From Syntrophosphaera sp035450685 (GTDB lineage Bacteria; Cloacimonadota; Cloacimonadia; Cloacimonadales; Cloacimonadaceae): DNA of 64,000 bases. The stretch's first letter is position 1, and every line of letters begins with the position of its first letter. A model generated the notes under the pieces. That model had not been told where the DNA came from. It was given only the letters and a program-made list of their open reading frames with translations, and did not search any database. Shown in pieces: positions 25,831 through 33,927 of this stretch. The stretch lies in NCBI GenBank assembly GCA_035450685.1, contig DAOTNF010000014.1, forward strand, positions 1 through 64,000, written 5' to 3'. Made by a program: the position numbers and the translations under genes.

Positions 25831-28800
25831 GTGAAAAACATCGTCATCTTGTTGATCATATTGGGAACTTGTTTCTCCCTGTCAGCCGCAGTTTTGTGGG
25901 AAGAAGCCGTAGCTATCCGGCAGGGGACCAATATCGAATGGTTCCGCACCGGCATCGAAACCAGCGACGGCGGAGCCATTTATGTGTGGTCCGACACCAA
26001 GCTGGGGGAACGCGACCTGTGGGCCCAGAAAGTGGACGCCAGCGGCAACATGTGTTGGGGGGAACCCCTGCTGGTGGACGGGAAGCACGACCGCCAGGAA
26101 GACCCCGTCATTACCCGCACAAGCGACAACAACTATATCATCGCCTGGATAGATTTTTCGGACGATCCCGATGGAAATGTCTATGCCCAGAAAGTTAACA
26201 ATCAAGGCTCCCTGTTGTGGCAGATGGGAGGCAAGCCTGTCTGCGTGCACACTGGAACCCAGATCTCGCTCAATATCGAACCTGACAACGCAGGCGGCGC
26301 CTACATTGTCTGGTCTGATTCCCGCAACCCGAGCAAAGACCTTTACGGCCAGCGTCTGGATGCCAACGGCAATCCGGTCTGGGCAGTGAACGGCATCCCC
26401 ATTGCCAACGGGCCTGGGGACGAAGAACAGAACACCATGCTCCCGGATGGGGAAGGCGGCCTGATGATAGCCTACACCCACTCCTACGTGGGCGCGGAGG
26501 ACATCTATGCCAAACGCTTCGACCCCAACGGCAACATGGTCTGGCCTCAGACTCTGGTTCTCACCGACGCCCCCGGCAATCAGGGCAAGGTGCGCATGGC
26601 TCCCATAGCTCCCGGCGAGTTTGTTTTCACCTGGGAGGATCAGCGCAACGCCGATCCCGATATCTACGCCCAAAAAGTGAACATCGCGGGTCAGACTTTG
26701 TGGTCTGATCCCTTCATCGTCTTTGGCGATTCCGGCACCCCGTCTTTCTGTCCCCAGCGCAACCCCCGCATTGTTGGCACTTCAGACAACGCCGTGGTGG
26801 TGGTCTGGGAAGACTTCCGCTTGGATGAACAGAACCCCGACCTTTTCGCGCAGAAGATCAACGCCGCCGGCAACCTGCTTTGGGGAGCCGGTGGAGTGGC
26901 CTTTGGGGTTGCGGAGTTTGCCCAATCCGGAGCGCGCCTCGACGCGGATAGCAATGGCGGCTGCTACATTGTTTGGGATGATTTCCGCAACGGCAACTCG
27001 CCCAACGACGACATTTACGCCCAACACCTGGACGCCAACGGAAACGCCCTCTGGGAAGCCAACGGAAGGCCTGTATGCAACGCCGTAAACCAGCAAAACA
27101 GCGCTCTGGTAAAAGTGTCTGGCGACAACGTCTTCATCAACTGGATGGACATCCGCGACGGCAGCGTGGGCATCTACTATCAGGTTTACAACTCCGCCGG
27201 AACGGCACTGTTGGAAAATAACGGCAAATTGGTATTCTGGGGCCTCAGCGGCGATGCTCCCTTGGGAAACTACCAGATTCTTCCCAGGGCCAACGACCTG
27301 GTCGTCATCTGGCAGGACACCCGTTTTGCCAACCTGGGTTATCAGATCTATTTCCAGTTTCTGGATTTCAACGGCAACACCCTGCTGGAAGAGAATGGCA
27401 GGCCCATTACCCTCCAGACTGGCGCTGACCAGATCACGCCCCATGCCCTTGTGACGCCGGATGGCAGGATAGCTGTCGTCTGGGAGGACAAACGCGGGCA
27501 CAATCCCCAGATCTACGCTCAATTGCTGGATGCCAACGGGAACCGCCTTTGGGGCGACACCGGCCTCGAGATCACGTCGAACAACCCAGTCCGCCAGAAA
27601 GACCCCCGCATTACCTATGACGCGGATTTGGACGCCTTTTACATCGGCTGGTCAAACTACGATCATCTGACCGGCACCAGTTTCATCTATCACGTATATG
27701 GCCAGATGATCCAAAATGGCCAGAAAATGTGGGGTGACGAAGGAGTTAAGGTCTCCTCGATATCTGCGGCGGAACAGAGCAACGAATGTATCCTGAACGA
27801 CATGCAGGGATCCTACTTCATTTGGGAACGCTATAACACCGCGGAATACACCCAAAGCGTCTATATAAAGAAAGTGAACGCCCAAGGCCAGGCCGATACT
27901 GGTTGGCCCACGGAAGGCATGCCTGTCAGCACCTACAATTCCTGGGACAACGAGCAACGCACAGCAATCTCCGCCCTCACGGATGAAGGGATCTTTGTGA
28001 TGTGGCGGGACAAACGCACCGACTTTGTTTCCAATTATTACGGCCAACTCATCTCCCCCAGCGGACAGCGTCAATGGGATCCGCTTGGCGTCAATCTCGC
28101 GGATTACTCGCGGGAACAGGAACAGGCTGTGATCGCTAATACGGATGTCTGGAGTGACGGAGTCGTGTTCGCCTTCTGCGAAAATATCGACGGTTACCAC
28201 GATATCGTCGCCAGCCGCTACTCGCTTTCCGGCTCGCCGATGTGGGGAGACCTGGGACACTTTGTGGTTCAGAAAGACAGCACCCAGGCCAACCCCAGCC
28301 TGGCTCGCTTCAGCTCCGGCGGAATGGCGATCGCCTGGACCGAGTATCTGAGCATCGAAGCCGACATCTATTACAAATACATCAATGCCGACGGAAGCTT
28401 TGTGGGCGAGGCCGGCGGCAATATCCTCTGCGACGCGGGTAAATCCCAGTATGAGCCGCTTGTGGTGACCAAAGGCAATGATGCCTACGTTATCTGGGCG
28501 GATGGGCGTTCCAGCGGAAAAACCGAGATTTTGGGTATCTTTGCTCAAAAGCTGAGCTGTGAGACAGTCTCGAATTCCGATCCCACGGCTCCCTCCCTGA
28601 ACTCCTTCGACCTTCTGCAAAACAACCCCAATCCGTTCAACCCCAGCACCACCATCCGGCTATCCATCAAGGACAACGCGCGCCCCTACTCACTGAACAT
28701 CTACAACATCAGGGGACAGCTTGTCCACACCCTGCACGACGGTGTTTTACAAAAAGGCATGCACACCTTTACCTGGGATGGCAGGGACAAGGACGGAAAC

Positions 28801-28881
28801 CCGATGGCCTCGGGCGTTTACCAATACCGCCTGAGCGACGGCAGGCAAAGCCAGAGCAAGCGCATGGTCTTGTTAAAATAA
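25831..28881 (+). CDS. Secreted propeller-repeat protein with FlgD-like C-terminus
   Basis: A 1016-residue exported protein. Residues 1-20 are a signal peptide. About 16 tandem repeats of roughly 50-60 residues follow, each with the pattern VWxDxR...DIYAQxxDxNGNxLWxxxG (for example VWEDKRGHNPQIYAQLLDAN), which suggests beta-propeller blades. The last about 90 residues form an FlgD-like Ig/T9SS-type C-terminal domain: LLQNNPNPFNPSTTIRLS, YNIRGQLVHTL, FTWDGRDKDGNPMASGVYQY, ending with a Lys (RMVLLK). Such tails act as sorting or anchoring domains in Cloacimonadota- and Fibrobacter-like bacteria. The start is GTG with GGAG 8 bases upstream. It is followed by a terminator, so it is monocistronic. 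Confidence 0.85.
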   Translation: MKNIVILLIILGTCFSLSAAVLWEEAVAIRQGTNIEWFRTGIETSDGGAIYVWSDTKLGERDLWAQKVDASGNMCWGEPLLVDGKHDRQEDPVITRTSDNNYIIAWIDFSDDPDGNVYAQKVNNQGSLLWQMGGKPVCVHTGTQISLNIEPDNAGGAYIVWSDSRNPSKDLYGQRLDANGNPVWAVNGIPIANGPGDEEQNTMLPDGEGGLMIAYTHSYVGAEDIYAKRFDPNGNMVWPQTLVLTDAPGNQGKVRMAPIAPGEFVFTWEDQRNADPDIYAQKVNIAGQTLWSDPFIVFGDSGTPSFCPQRNPRIVGTSDNAVVVVWEDFRLDEQNPDLFAQKINAAGNLLWGAGGVAFGVAEFAQSGARLDADSNGGCYIVWDDFRNGNSPNDDIYAQHLDANGNALWEANGRPVCNAVNQQNSALVKVSGDNVFINWMDIRDGSVGIYYQVYNSAGTALLENNGKLVFWGLSGDAPLGNYQILPRANDLVVIWQDTRFANLGYQIYFQFLDFNGNTLLEENGRPITLQTGADQITPHALVTPDGRIAVVWEDKRGHNPQIYAQLLDANGNRLWGDTGLEITSNNPVRQKDPRITYDADLDAFYIGWSNYDHLTGTSFIYHVYGQMIQNGQKMWGDEGVKVSSISAAEQSNECILNDMQGSYFIWERYNTAEYTQSVYIKKVNAQGQADTGWPTEGMPVSTYNSWDNEQRTAISALTDEGIFVMWRDKRTDFVSNYYGQLISPSGQRQWDPLGVNLADYSREQEQAVIANTDVWSDGVVFAFCENIDGYHDIVASRYSLSGSPMWGDLGHFVVQKDSTQANPSLARFSSGGMAIAWTEYLSIEADIYYKYINADGSFVGEAGGNILCDAGKSQYEPLVVTKGNDAYVIWADGRSSGKTEILGIFAQKLSCETVSNSDPTAPSLNSFDLLQNNPNPFNPSTTIRLSIKDNARPYSLNIYNIRGQLVHTLHDGVLQKGMHTFTWDGRDKDGNPMASGVYQYRLSDGRQSQSKRMVLLK

Positions 28882-28906
28882 CCTTGGGGAATAACATAAT
28901 ACGCAG

Positions 28907-28935
28907 AGCCCGGGACTATTTCCGGGCTTTGTGTT
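28907..28935 (+). terminator. Intrinsic terminator after repeat protein
   Basis: AGCCCGG (28907-28913) pairs with CCGGGCT (28922-28928), then TTGTGTTTT. It lies 26 bases past the stop codon. Confidence 0.8.
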
Positions 28936-29177
28936 TTCCCCGGGGAAAGCCATTTGGCAAGACCGTTTGAAGTCAGCCGGCCTCGGGGTTTGGCGAAATC
29001 CATGCAAGCTTCCTTGCCGGCTTAAACTCCCAACTCAGCCAGCATGGAGTTCATTAAGCCTTGACTGGCTGCAAGTCTCTCCCAGACGCCTGGGCTCTAT
29101 GTTACTCATACGGAGAAAAGAGCCCCATGCGTGATAAAGGCAGGCGAATCGGCCTCATACCCTGATGTCCCACCGAC

Positions 29178-29256
29178 AACCCATTGACGCCCGGCCAAAA
29201 GCCAGCCCAGCGATTGGTCAGCGGTCAGTCAGCGATCAGTCAGCGATGAGCGTATG
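29178..29256 (+). repeat. Dispersed repeat R2, copy A
   Basis: About 80 bases sharing the order CCCATTGA-GYCCGG, CCAGCGATTGGTCAGCG, then several YCAGYSAGCGAT units and GAGCGTATG with 58510-58595 (same orientation) and 38731-38814 (opposite). The inner part is a degenerate tandem of CAGTCAGCGAT. It is non-coding in all three places. Confidence 0.75.
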
Positions 29257-29374
29257 GGAGCCTTCCCTCTATGTGTAGTGGGATACGATGGAGGTGGTGG
29301 CGTGGTGGCGTGGTGACGTGGTGGGAGTGGAAAAAGCAGAGAAGTGGGAAGGCAACAATATCATCAATAAACAA

Positions 29375-29742
29375 CTCTACACAGGACAATGTGTAGAGAT
29401 GACAGTCTGCAAAATAGGAAGTTAAGTCATCTCTACACAAATATCGGATAGTTCCATCACCCCGGGACAGCAACTGCCCCTATGCTATCTTGCAGTGCTG
29501 ATCCAGCCTTGTAAGAGAGTAATATAAAGTAATGTTAAAATATAAAACTATTATATATTATATAATTATATCTATATATAATATAGATACTTATACTAAT
29601 ACTCATTGAACTTAGTGTTCTTGATACTGCATCCTTCCGCCAGAGGGAGAGACCCCCGTTTATTTGTGTAGAGATGGGTTAACTAATTATATTGCAATCT
29701 CCCATCTCTACACATTGTCCTGTGTAGAGTTGTGTAGAGATG
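29375..29742. repeat. Nested inverted-repeat region with seven TGTGTAGAG motifs
   Basis: The outer arms 29375-29401 and 29703-29729 are perfect 27-bp inverted repeats, and each is itself a hairpin (CTCTACACA/TGTGTAGAG). The inner arms 29428-29443 and 29661-29676 are perfect 16-bp inverted repeats sharing the same 9-mer. Exact TGTGTAGAG or its complement occurs seven times (29375, 29390, 29431, 29665, 29706, 29721, 29731), with a near copy at 29741. The centre (about 29520-29605) is almost pure A/T. No gene fits. It could be a MITE, an iteron-like protein-binding region or an integration site. Confidence 0.85.
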
Positions 29743-29941
29743 CGTAGAGTTGGGTAAAGTTAAAGAGGTGATCGTGGAAAGACCGGGTCAAGCCATACTG
29801 GCTGCCCTGGATGACGGGATAGGCAAGCGCGGTGTGTTCCTCCACATTATTGCGCCAGGATTTGGAGTAAAGCCGATATTTCCATTGACAAGCCAAGGCT
29901 CAAATTAGATTTAGGTTCATACTTACGACCATGGAGTTCGA

Positions 29942-30745
29942 GTGAAAAAAGTTAAGATCCAGAGCCTCAGGATATTGATCCAGTCACTGTTTTTGTTGCT
30001 TGCGCTGTCATGGTTAGCTATCTCTATTATTGGGATCACTCGCAGCATCCACCAATTCTGCCCTTACGCCGTGGTCTGCTTTGGTTTGCGCTGGGGTGTT
30101 TTATTGCGCCTGGGCGGGGTGTTGATGTCGGGAGCCATCATCTTTGGATTCGCGGTTCTGGTTTCCACTCTGTTTTGGGGGCGTAAATTCTGTGCCTGGC
30201 TCTGCCCATTGGGAACCGTTCAGGAATGGCTATTCGCCCTCAGATCGCGCCAATACAGGCTCAAATGCAAATTGCCTTTCTACTCGGACACCAAGGCGGC
30301 CTGGCTCAAATACGCCCTGATGGCTGCCACCATCCTGCTTTCCATTGTGGGCCTGGGATATGTCTCCATCAGGCTCTGCCCCTTCTATTCGCTGTCTCTG
30401 ATACCCAGGATCGCTTTCCCGGGGCTGATCCTGCTGATTCTGACCCTGGCGGCCTCCCTGTTCGTTTCGCGTCCCTGGTGCCGCTTTCTCTGTCCCTATG
30501 GGGCTTTGATGAATGTTTTCCAGATCGCAGGGCGTAAGGCGGGAATCCCCCGCAAGCTGGTGAAAAGGAACCTGGAACGCTGCACCGATTGTGGCTTGTG
30601 TAGCCTGTGGTGCCCGATGAATATCAATATCGGCGAGAACGAATATGTGGAAAACGTGAACTGCATCCATTGCGGCATCTGCGCGGAAAAATGCCCCAAA
30701 AAGGGCACTATCGATGAGGAGAGCGTGTGTCCAAAACAGCTTTGA
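29942..30745 (+). CDS. NapH/CcoG-like membrane polyferredoxin
   Basis: A 267-residue protein with about four membrane segments. It carries the CxxxCP motifs of the NapH/MauN/YccM family (CAWLCPLGT and CRFLCPYGAL), an extra FCPYAVVC near the N-terminus, and two C-terminal [4Fe-4S] motifs (CTDCGLCSLWCP and CIHCGICAEKCP). Such proteins pass electrons between the membrane and periplasmic or cytoplasmic partners. The start is GTG 29942 with GGAG 5 bases upstream. It overlaps the next ferredoxin gene by 19 bases. The electron donor and acceptor are not apparent. Confidence 0.85.
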   Translation: MKKVKIQSLRILIQSLFLLLALSWLAISIIGITRSIHQFCPYAVVCFGLRWGVLLRLGGVLMSGAIIFGFAVLVSTLFWGRKFCAWLCPLGTVQEWLFALRSRQYRLKCKLPFYSDTKAAWLKYALMAATILLSIVGLGYVSIRLCPFYSLSLIPRIAFPGLILLILTLAASLFVSRPWCRFLCPYGALMNVFQIAGRKAGIPRKLVKRNLERCTDCGLCSLWCPMNINIGENEYVENVNCIHCGICAEKCPKKGTIDEESVCPKQL

Positions 30746-31284
30746 TACTGGTCGTAACGCTTTTGGCTTTGATTGTGGCGCTCCAATTGCTGGCTGCCTT
30801 CAATATCTTTCCCCGCACTAGGCTGGTTCCCGTCTGTCCCGTAAACGCGATCCAGATGCGAAACGGCAAGGCGGTGATCGACCCCGGCAAATGTATAGGC
30901 TGCCAACGCTGTGTGATTGGCGTTCCCGGGATATTAACCCCCGTGAAGGAAGACTCTGTCGCGCAGGCTTTGGCTCCCATTGAAAGCCCAGCCGATCCGG
31001 TCATATCAGATAATGCCGTCCCCACAAAGGCTGCGCCAGATAAAGCTAATCCAAGCAGCCAGGTCAAACCTGCCAGGCTACAGGAAAGGAAAAGCTATGC
31101 CGTGGAAGCGCGAAAGTGCATCGGGTGCGGCTTGTGTTCATTTGTCTGCCCGGAAGGGGCCATTAGCATGGTGGATGGCAAGGCAGTGATCGACCCTGGT
31201 AAATGCGTCAATTGCGGTATCTGTAAAAACGGGAACGGCGGCGACTACGATGGCTGTCCCGCTGGCGCCATCGCAGCTCCCTGA
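30727..31284 (+). CDS. Membrane-anchored polyferredoxin
   Basis: A 185-residue protein with an N-terminal membrane anchor (residues 5-25). Cysteines suffice for about three [4Fe-4S] clusters. One uses the CP of VCPVNAI with CIGCQRC; two use CIGCGLCSFVCP and CVNCGIC with the final CP. A linker of about 50 residues rich in Ala, Pro and Ser (about 78-125) separates the two halves, and GKAVIDPGKC appears in both, suggesting duplication. The start is GTG 30727 with AGGAG 5 bases upstream. It is the electron-transfer partner of the NapH-like gene it overlaps. Confidence 0.82.
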   Translation: MSKTALILVVTLLALIVALQLLAAFNIFPRTRLVPVCPVNAIQMRNGKAVIDPGKCIGCQRCVIGVPGILTPVKEDSVAQALAPIESPADPVISDNAVPTKAAPDKANPSSQVKPARLQERKSYAVEARKCIGCGLCSFVCPEGAISMVDGKAVIDPGKCVNCGICKNGNGGDYDGCPAGAIAAP

Positions 31285-31315
31285 GCAGGTTTGGTTCCGG
31301 TCTGCCAGATTGCAG

Positions 31316-31344
31316 TTGACCAAAACATGAGCTAAATTTTTAAT
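31316..31344 (+). promoter_or_regulatory. Promoter of thiolase gene
   Basis: TTGACC (31316-31321), a 17-base spacer and TTTAAT (31339-31344): near-consensus and correctly placed 34 bases ahead of the thiolase ATG. Confidence 0.65.
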
Positions 31345-31377
31345 GAAATAAAACAATAAATAACAATGGAGGATACC

Positions 31378-32574
31378 ATGAGAAAGACCGTGGTTGTAAG
31401 CGCCAAAAGAACCCCCATCGGCAATTTTGGCGGCGTGTTCAAAGATTATTCAGCCGTAAAACTGGGAGTGGCAGTTTTGAAAGCCATCCTGGAAGAAACA
31501 GGCGTTAAAAGCAACCAACTCGATGAAGTGATTTTGGGTAATGTCTGCGGTTGCGGATATGGCCAGAACGTAGCCAGGCAGGTGGCAATCTACAGCGATG
31601 TGCCAAACCACATCCCCGCCTACACGGTAAACAAGGTTTGCGGCTCTGGCATGAAAGCCGTCACCCTGGGAGCTTTGATGATCTCTGCCGGCGAAGCCGA
31701 TATCATCGTGGCCGGCGGCATCGAAAACATGAGCCAGATTCCCTTTGCCTCCATGGATACCCGCTGGGGCGGCAAGATGGGCAACAAAGAACTGGTTGAC
31801 CTGATGATCAGGGACGGGTTGAGCGATATTTTCAACAATTGCCACATGGGCATCACGGCCGAAAACCTGGCAGAAAAATACAGCATCACCCGCGAAGAAC
31901 AGGATGCCTTCTCCACTGCCAGCCAGAACAAAACCGAAGCTGCCATGGACAGCGGACGCTTCAAGGATGAGATCGTTCCCATCGTCATCCCCCAACGCAA
32001 GGGCGATCCACTGGTCATCGACAAAGACGAGATGCCCCGCAAAGGCGTGACGGTTGAGAGCCTCGCAAAGCTGAGACCCGCTTTCAAACCTGACGGGACA
32101 GTTACAGCCGGCAGTGCTTCGGGAATCAACGACGGAGCGGCAATGCTCCTGCTGATGAGCGAAGACAAGGCCAAAGAGCTGGGGCTTCCCATCCTGGCCA
32201 CTTTGGTTGACAGCGCCTCCGCGGGGGTTGATCCCGCTATCATGGGCTACGGCCCCGTTCCCGCCATTGCCAAAGTGCTGAAGAAAAGCAATTGGAAGCT
32301 CGCCGATATCGAACTGGCTGAACTTAACGAGGCATTCGCGTCCCAATCCCTGTCCGTGCTCAAAGGCTTGGAGCTCGAGGGTGTGGGCAAGATTGACCCC
32401 TCCATCGTGAACGTCAACGGCGGAGCCATCGCCCTGGGTCACCCCATCGGCGCCAGCGGAGCAAGGATAATCGTATCCCTGCTGCACGAAATGAAGAAAC
32501 GCAAAGTTAAAAAAGGTCTTGCCGCCCTCTGTATCGGCGGCGGTATGGGCATAGCATCACTGTGGGAAGCATAA
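31378..32574 (+). CDS. Acetyl-CoA C-acetyltransferase (thiolase)
   Basis: About 398 residues. Thiolase signatures: the nucleophilic Cys in NKVCGSGMKAV (near residue 88), GGIENMSQIPF, NVNGGAIALGHPIGASGARI with the catalytic His, and the C-terminal Cys in ALCIGGGMGIA. It condenses or cleaves acetoacetyl-CoA, consistent with amino-acid or butyrate-type fermentation. ATG 31378 is chosen because GGAGG lies 5 bases upstream. It is followed after 9 bases by a class III aminotransferase, so the two are probably an operon. Confidence 0.93.
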   Translation: MRKTVVVSAKRTPIGNFGGVFKDYSAVKLGVAVLKAILEETGVKSNQLDEVILGNVCGCGYGQNVARQVAIYSDVPNHIPAYTVNKVCGSGMKAVTLGALMISAGEADIIVAGGIENMSQIPFASMDTRWGGKMGNKELVDLMIRDGLSDIFNNCHMGITAENLAEKYSITREEQDAFSTASQNKTEAAMDSGRFKDEIVPIVIPQRKGDPLVIDKDEMPRKGVTVESLAKLRPAFKPDGTVTAGSASGINDGAAMLLLMSEDKAKELGLPILATLVDSASAGVDPAIMGYGPVPAIAKVLKKSNWKLADIELAELNEAFASQSLSVLKGLELEGVGKIDPSIVNVNGGAIALGHPIGASGARIIVSLLHEMKKRKVKKGLAALCIGGGMGIASLWEA

Positions 32575-32583
32575 GGAGAAATA

Positions 32584-33828
32584 ATGTCTGACAAACTGAA
32601 TCTGAAAAATAGCATGGAACTCTTCGCCGAAGCCCAGACCCTGGTTCCCGGCGGAGTGGCTGGCATCAGGCGCCCCTACAACTTTGTACCGGGCGAATAT
32701 CCCATCTTCTTCGAAAAAGGCAAGGGTGGAAGAATCATTGACGTTGACGGCAACGAATACATAGATTACCTCTGCGCCTATGGTCCGGTCGTTATCGGTT
32801 ACCGCGAGGAAGAAATCGACAATGCTGTTATCGAGCAGATCAAGGAAAAAGGGATATGCTTCTCCCTGACCCAAAAACTGCAAAACGAGCTTGTCAATAA
32901 ACTGCGGGAACTCATCCCCTCTTGTGAAATGGCTTCCATCGTTAAAACCGGCAGCGACGCCACGACAATCGCGATCAGGGTGGCCAGGGCTTACACCGGC
33001 AAGAAAAAGATCGCGCGCTGCGGTTACCACGGCTGGCACGATTGGTGCGTCGAGGTGAAGGGCGGTATTCCTGAAAAGCTCTATGAAGACGTTCTGGAGT
33101 TCCATTACAACGATCTTGACCAACTGGAAGACATCCTCAAAAACAATCAGGATGACATGGCTGGTATAATCATCACTCCGGTTGGCCATCCCCTGGCGGA
33201 ACCAGTGCAAATGCCCAAGCCCGGCTATCTGGAAGGCGTAAGAGCCCTGGCGGACAAATATGGCTGCGTGTTGATCTTTGACGAGATCCGCAGTGGATTC
33301 CGCTGTGCCATGGGCGGAGCGCAGGCCCTTTTCGGAGTCACTCCCGACCTTACCACAATCGGCAAGGCCATGGCCAACGGCTATGCCATCGCCGCCCTGG
33401 TCGGAAAAAGGGAATACATGAAAGTGTTGGAGAAAGACGTGTTCCTTTCCTCCACCTTCTTCCCCAATTCCGACGCCCAGGTTGCCGCCCTCAAGACGAT
33501 CGAGATTCTGCAGCGTGACAAAATGCTCGATGTGCTTGCGGCCAAGGGCAACAACTTCGCTCAACAGGTGGAGAAAGTTGTGGCGGATTCGGGCATCCCG
33601 GCCCGTTTCAGTGGAGCTCCCTGGATGCCCTTCATCACCTTCCCCAGGGATGAGGCAGGCCTCTACAAAAAACTCCGCACCGAGTTCTACACACAACTGA
33701 TTCGCCGCGGCGTATTCCTGCAACCCTATCACCACGGTTATATCTGCTATCGCCATACAGATGAAGATCTGGCATATACGGTTCAGGCTATCAAAGACTC
33801 GCTTGGCGAGCTGAAAAGCATTGTTTGA
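32584..33828 (+). CDS. Class III aminotransferase, GSA-aminomutase-like
   Basis: A 414-residue PLP enzyme of the glutamate-1-semialdehyde aminomutase branch of class III aminotransferases. FEKGKGGRIIDVDGNEYIDY at the N-terminus, YHGWHDWC, LIFDEIRSGFRCAMGGAQ (Asp for PLP) and TTIGKAMANGYAIAALVG (Schiff-base Lys) are present. No haem-synthesis genes are nearby, and the linkage to thiolase suggests amino-acid catabolism rather than tetrapyrrole synthesis. Beta-amino-acid aminotransferases belong to the same branch and are an alternative. Substrate unknown. Confidence 0.85.
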   Translation: MSDKLNLKNSMELFAEAQTLVPGGVAGIRRPYNFVPGEYPIFFEKGKGGRIIDVDGNEYIDYLCAYGPVVIGYREEEIDNAVIEQIKEKGICFSLTQKLQNELVNKLRELIPSCEMASIVKTGSDATTIAIRVARAYTGKKKIARCGYHGWHDWCVEVKGGIPEKLYEDVLEFHYNDLDQLEDILKNNQDDMAGIIITPVGHPLAEPVQMPKPGYLEGVRALADKYGCVLIFDEIRSGFRCAMGGAQALFGVTPDLTTIGKAMANGYAIAALVGKREYMKVLEKDVFLSSTFFPNSDAQVAALKTIEILQRDKMLDVLAAKGNNFAQQVEKVVADSGIPARFSGAPWMPFITFPRDEAGLYKKLRTEFYTQLIRRGVFLQPYHHGYICYRHTDEDLAYTVQAIKDSLGELKSIV

Positions 33829-33861
33829 ACAACAAGCTTAGATAGATAACCGGCAATCTTG

Positions 33862-33903
33862 GCCGAGCCGGAACGTTGAAGCCATTGGCAGTTCCGGTTC
33901 GGC
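33862..33903 (+). other. Stable hairpin in the pyrG leader
   Basis: A 13-base arm GCCGAGCCGGAAC (33862-33874) pairs with GTTCCGGTTCGGC (33891-33903) with one mismatch. It sits between the aminotransferase stop and pyrG, 14 bases before the pyrG ribosome site, without a following T tract. It could be an mRNA processing or stability element or a weak attenuator. Confidence 0.5.
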
Positions 33904-33927
33904 TAAGTTCCGGTGCAGGGAGGTAAT

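Noticed and set aside
29281..29335. Direct GTGGTGGC-type repeats considered as a CRISPR array
   Set aside because: Units are short, irregular and without spacers; it is low-complexity sequence. No cas genes are in the window.
29375..29742. Possible replication origin at the AT-rich inverted-repeat region
   Set aside because: The repeated 9-mer is not a DnaA box (TTATNCACA type) and no dnaA, dnaN, parAB or rpmH genes are nearby.
29708..29896. A 62-codon minus-strand frame upstream of the polyferredoxin gene
   Set aside because: It begins inside the inverted-repeat region, lacks a ribosome site and has no recognisable content.
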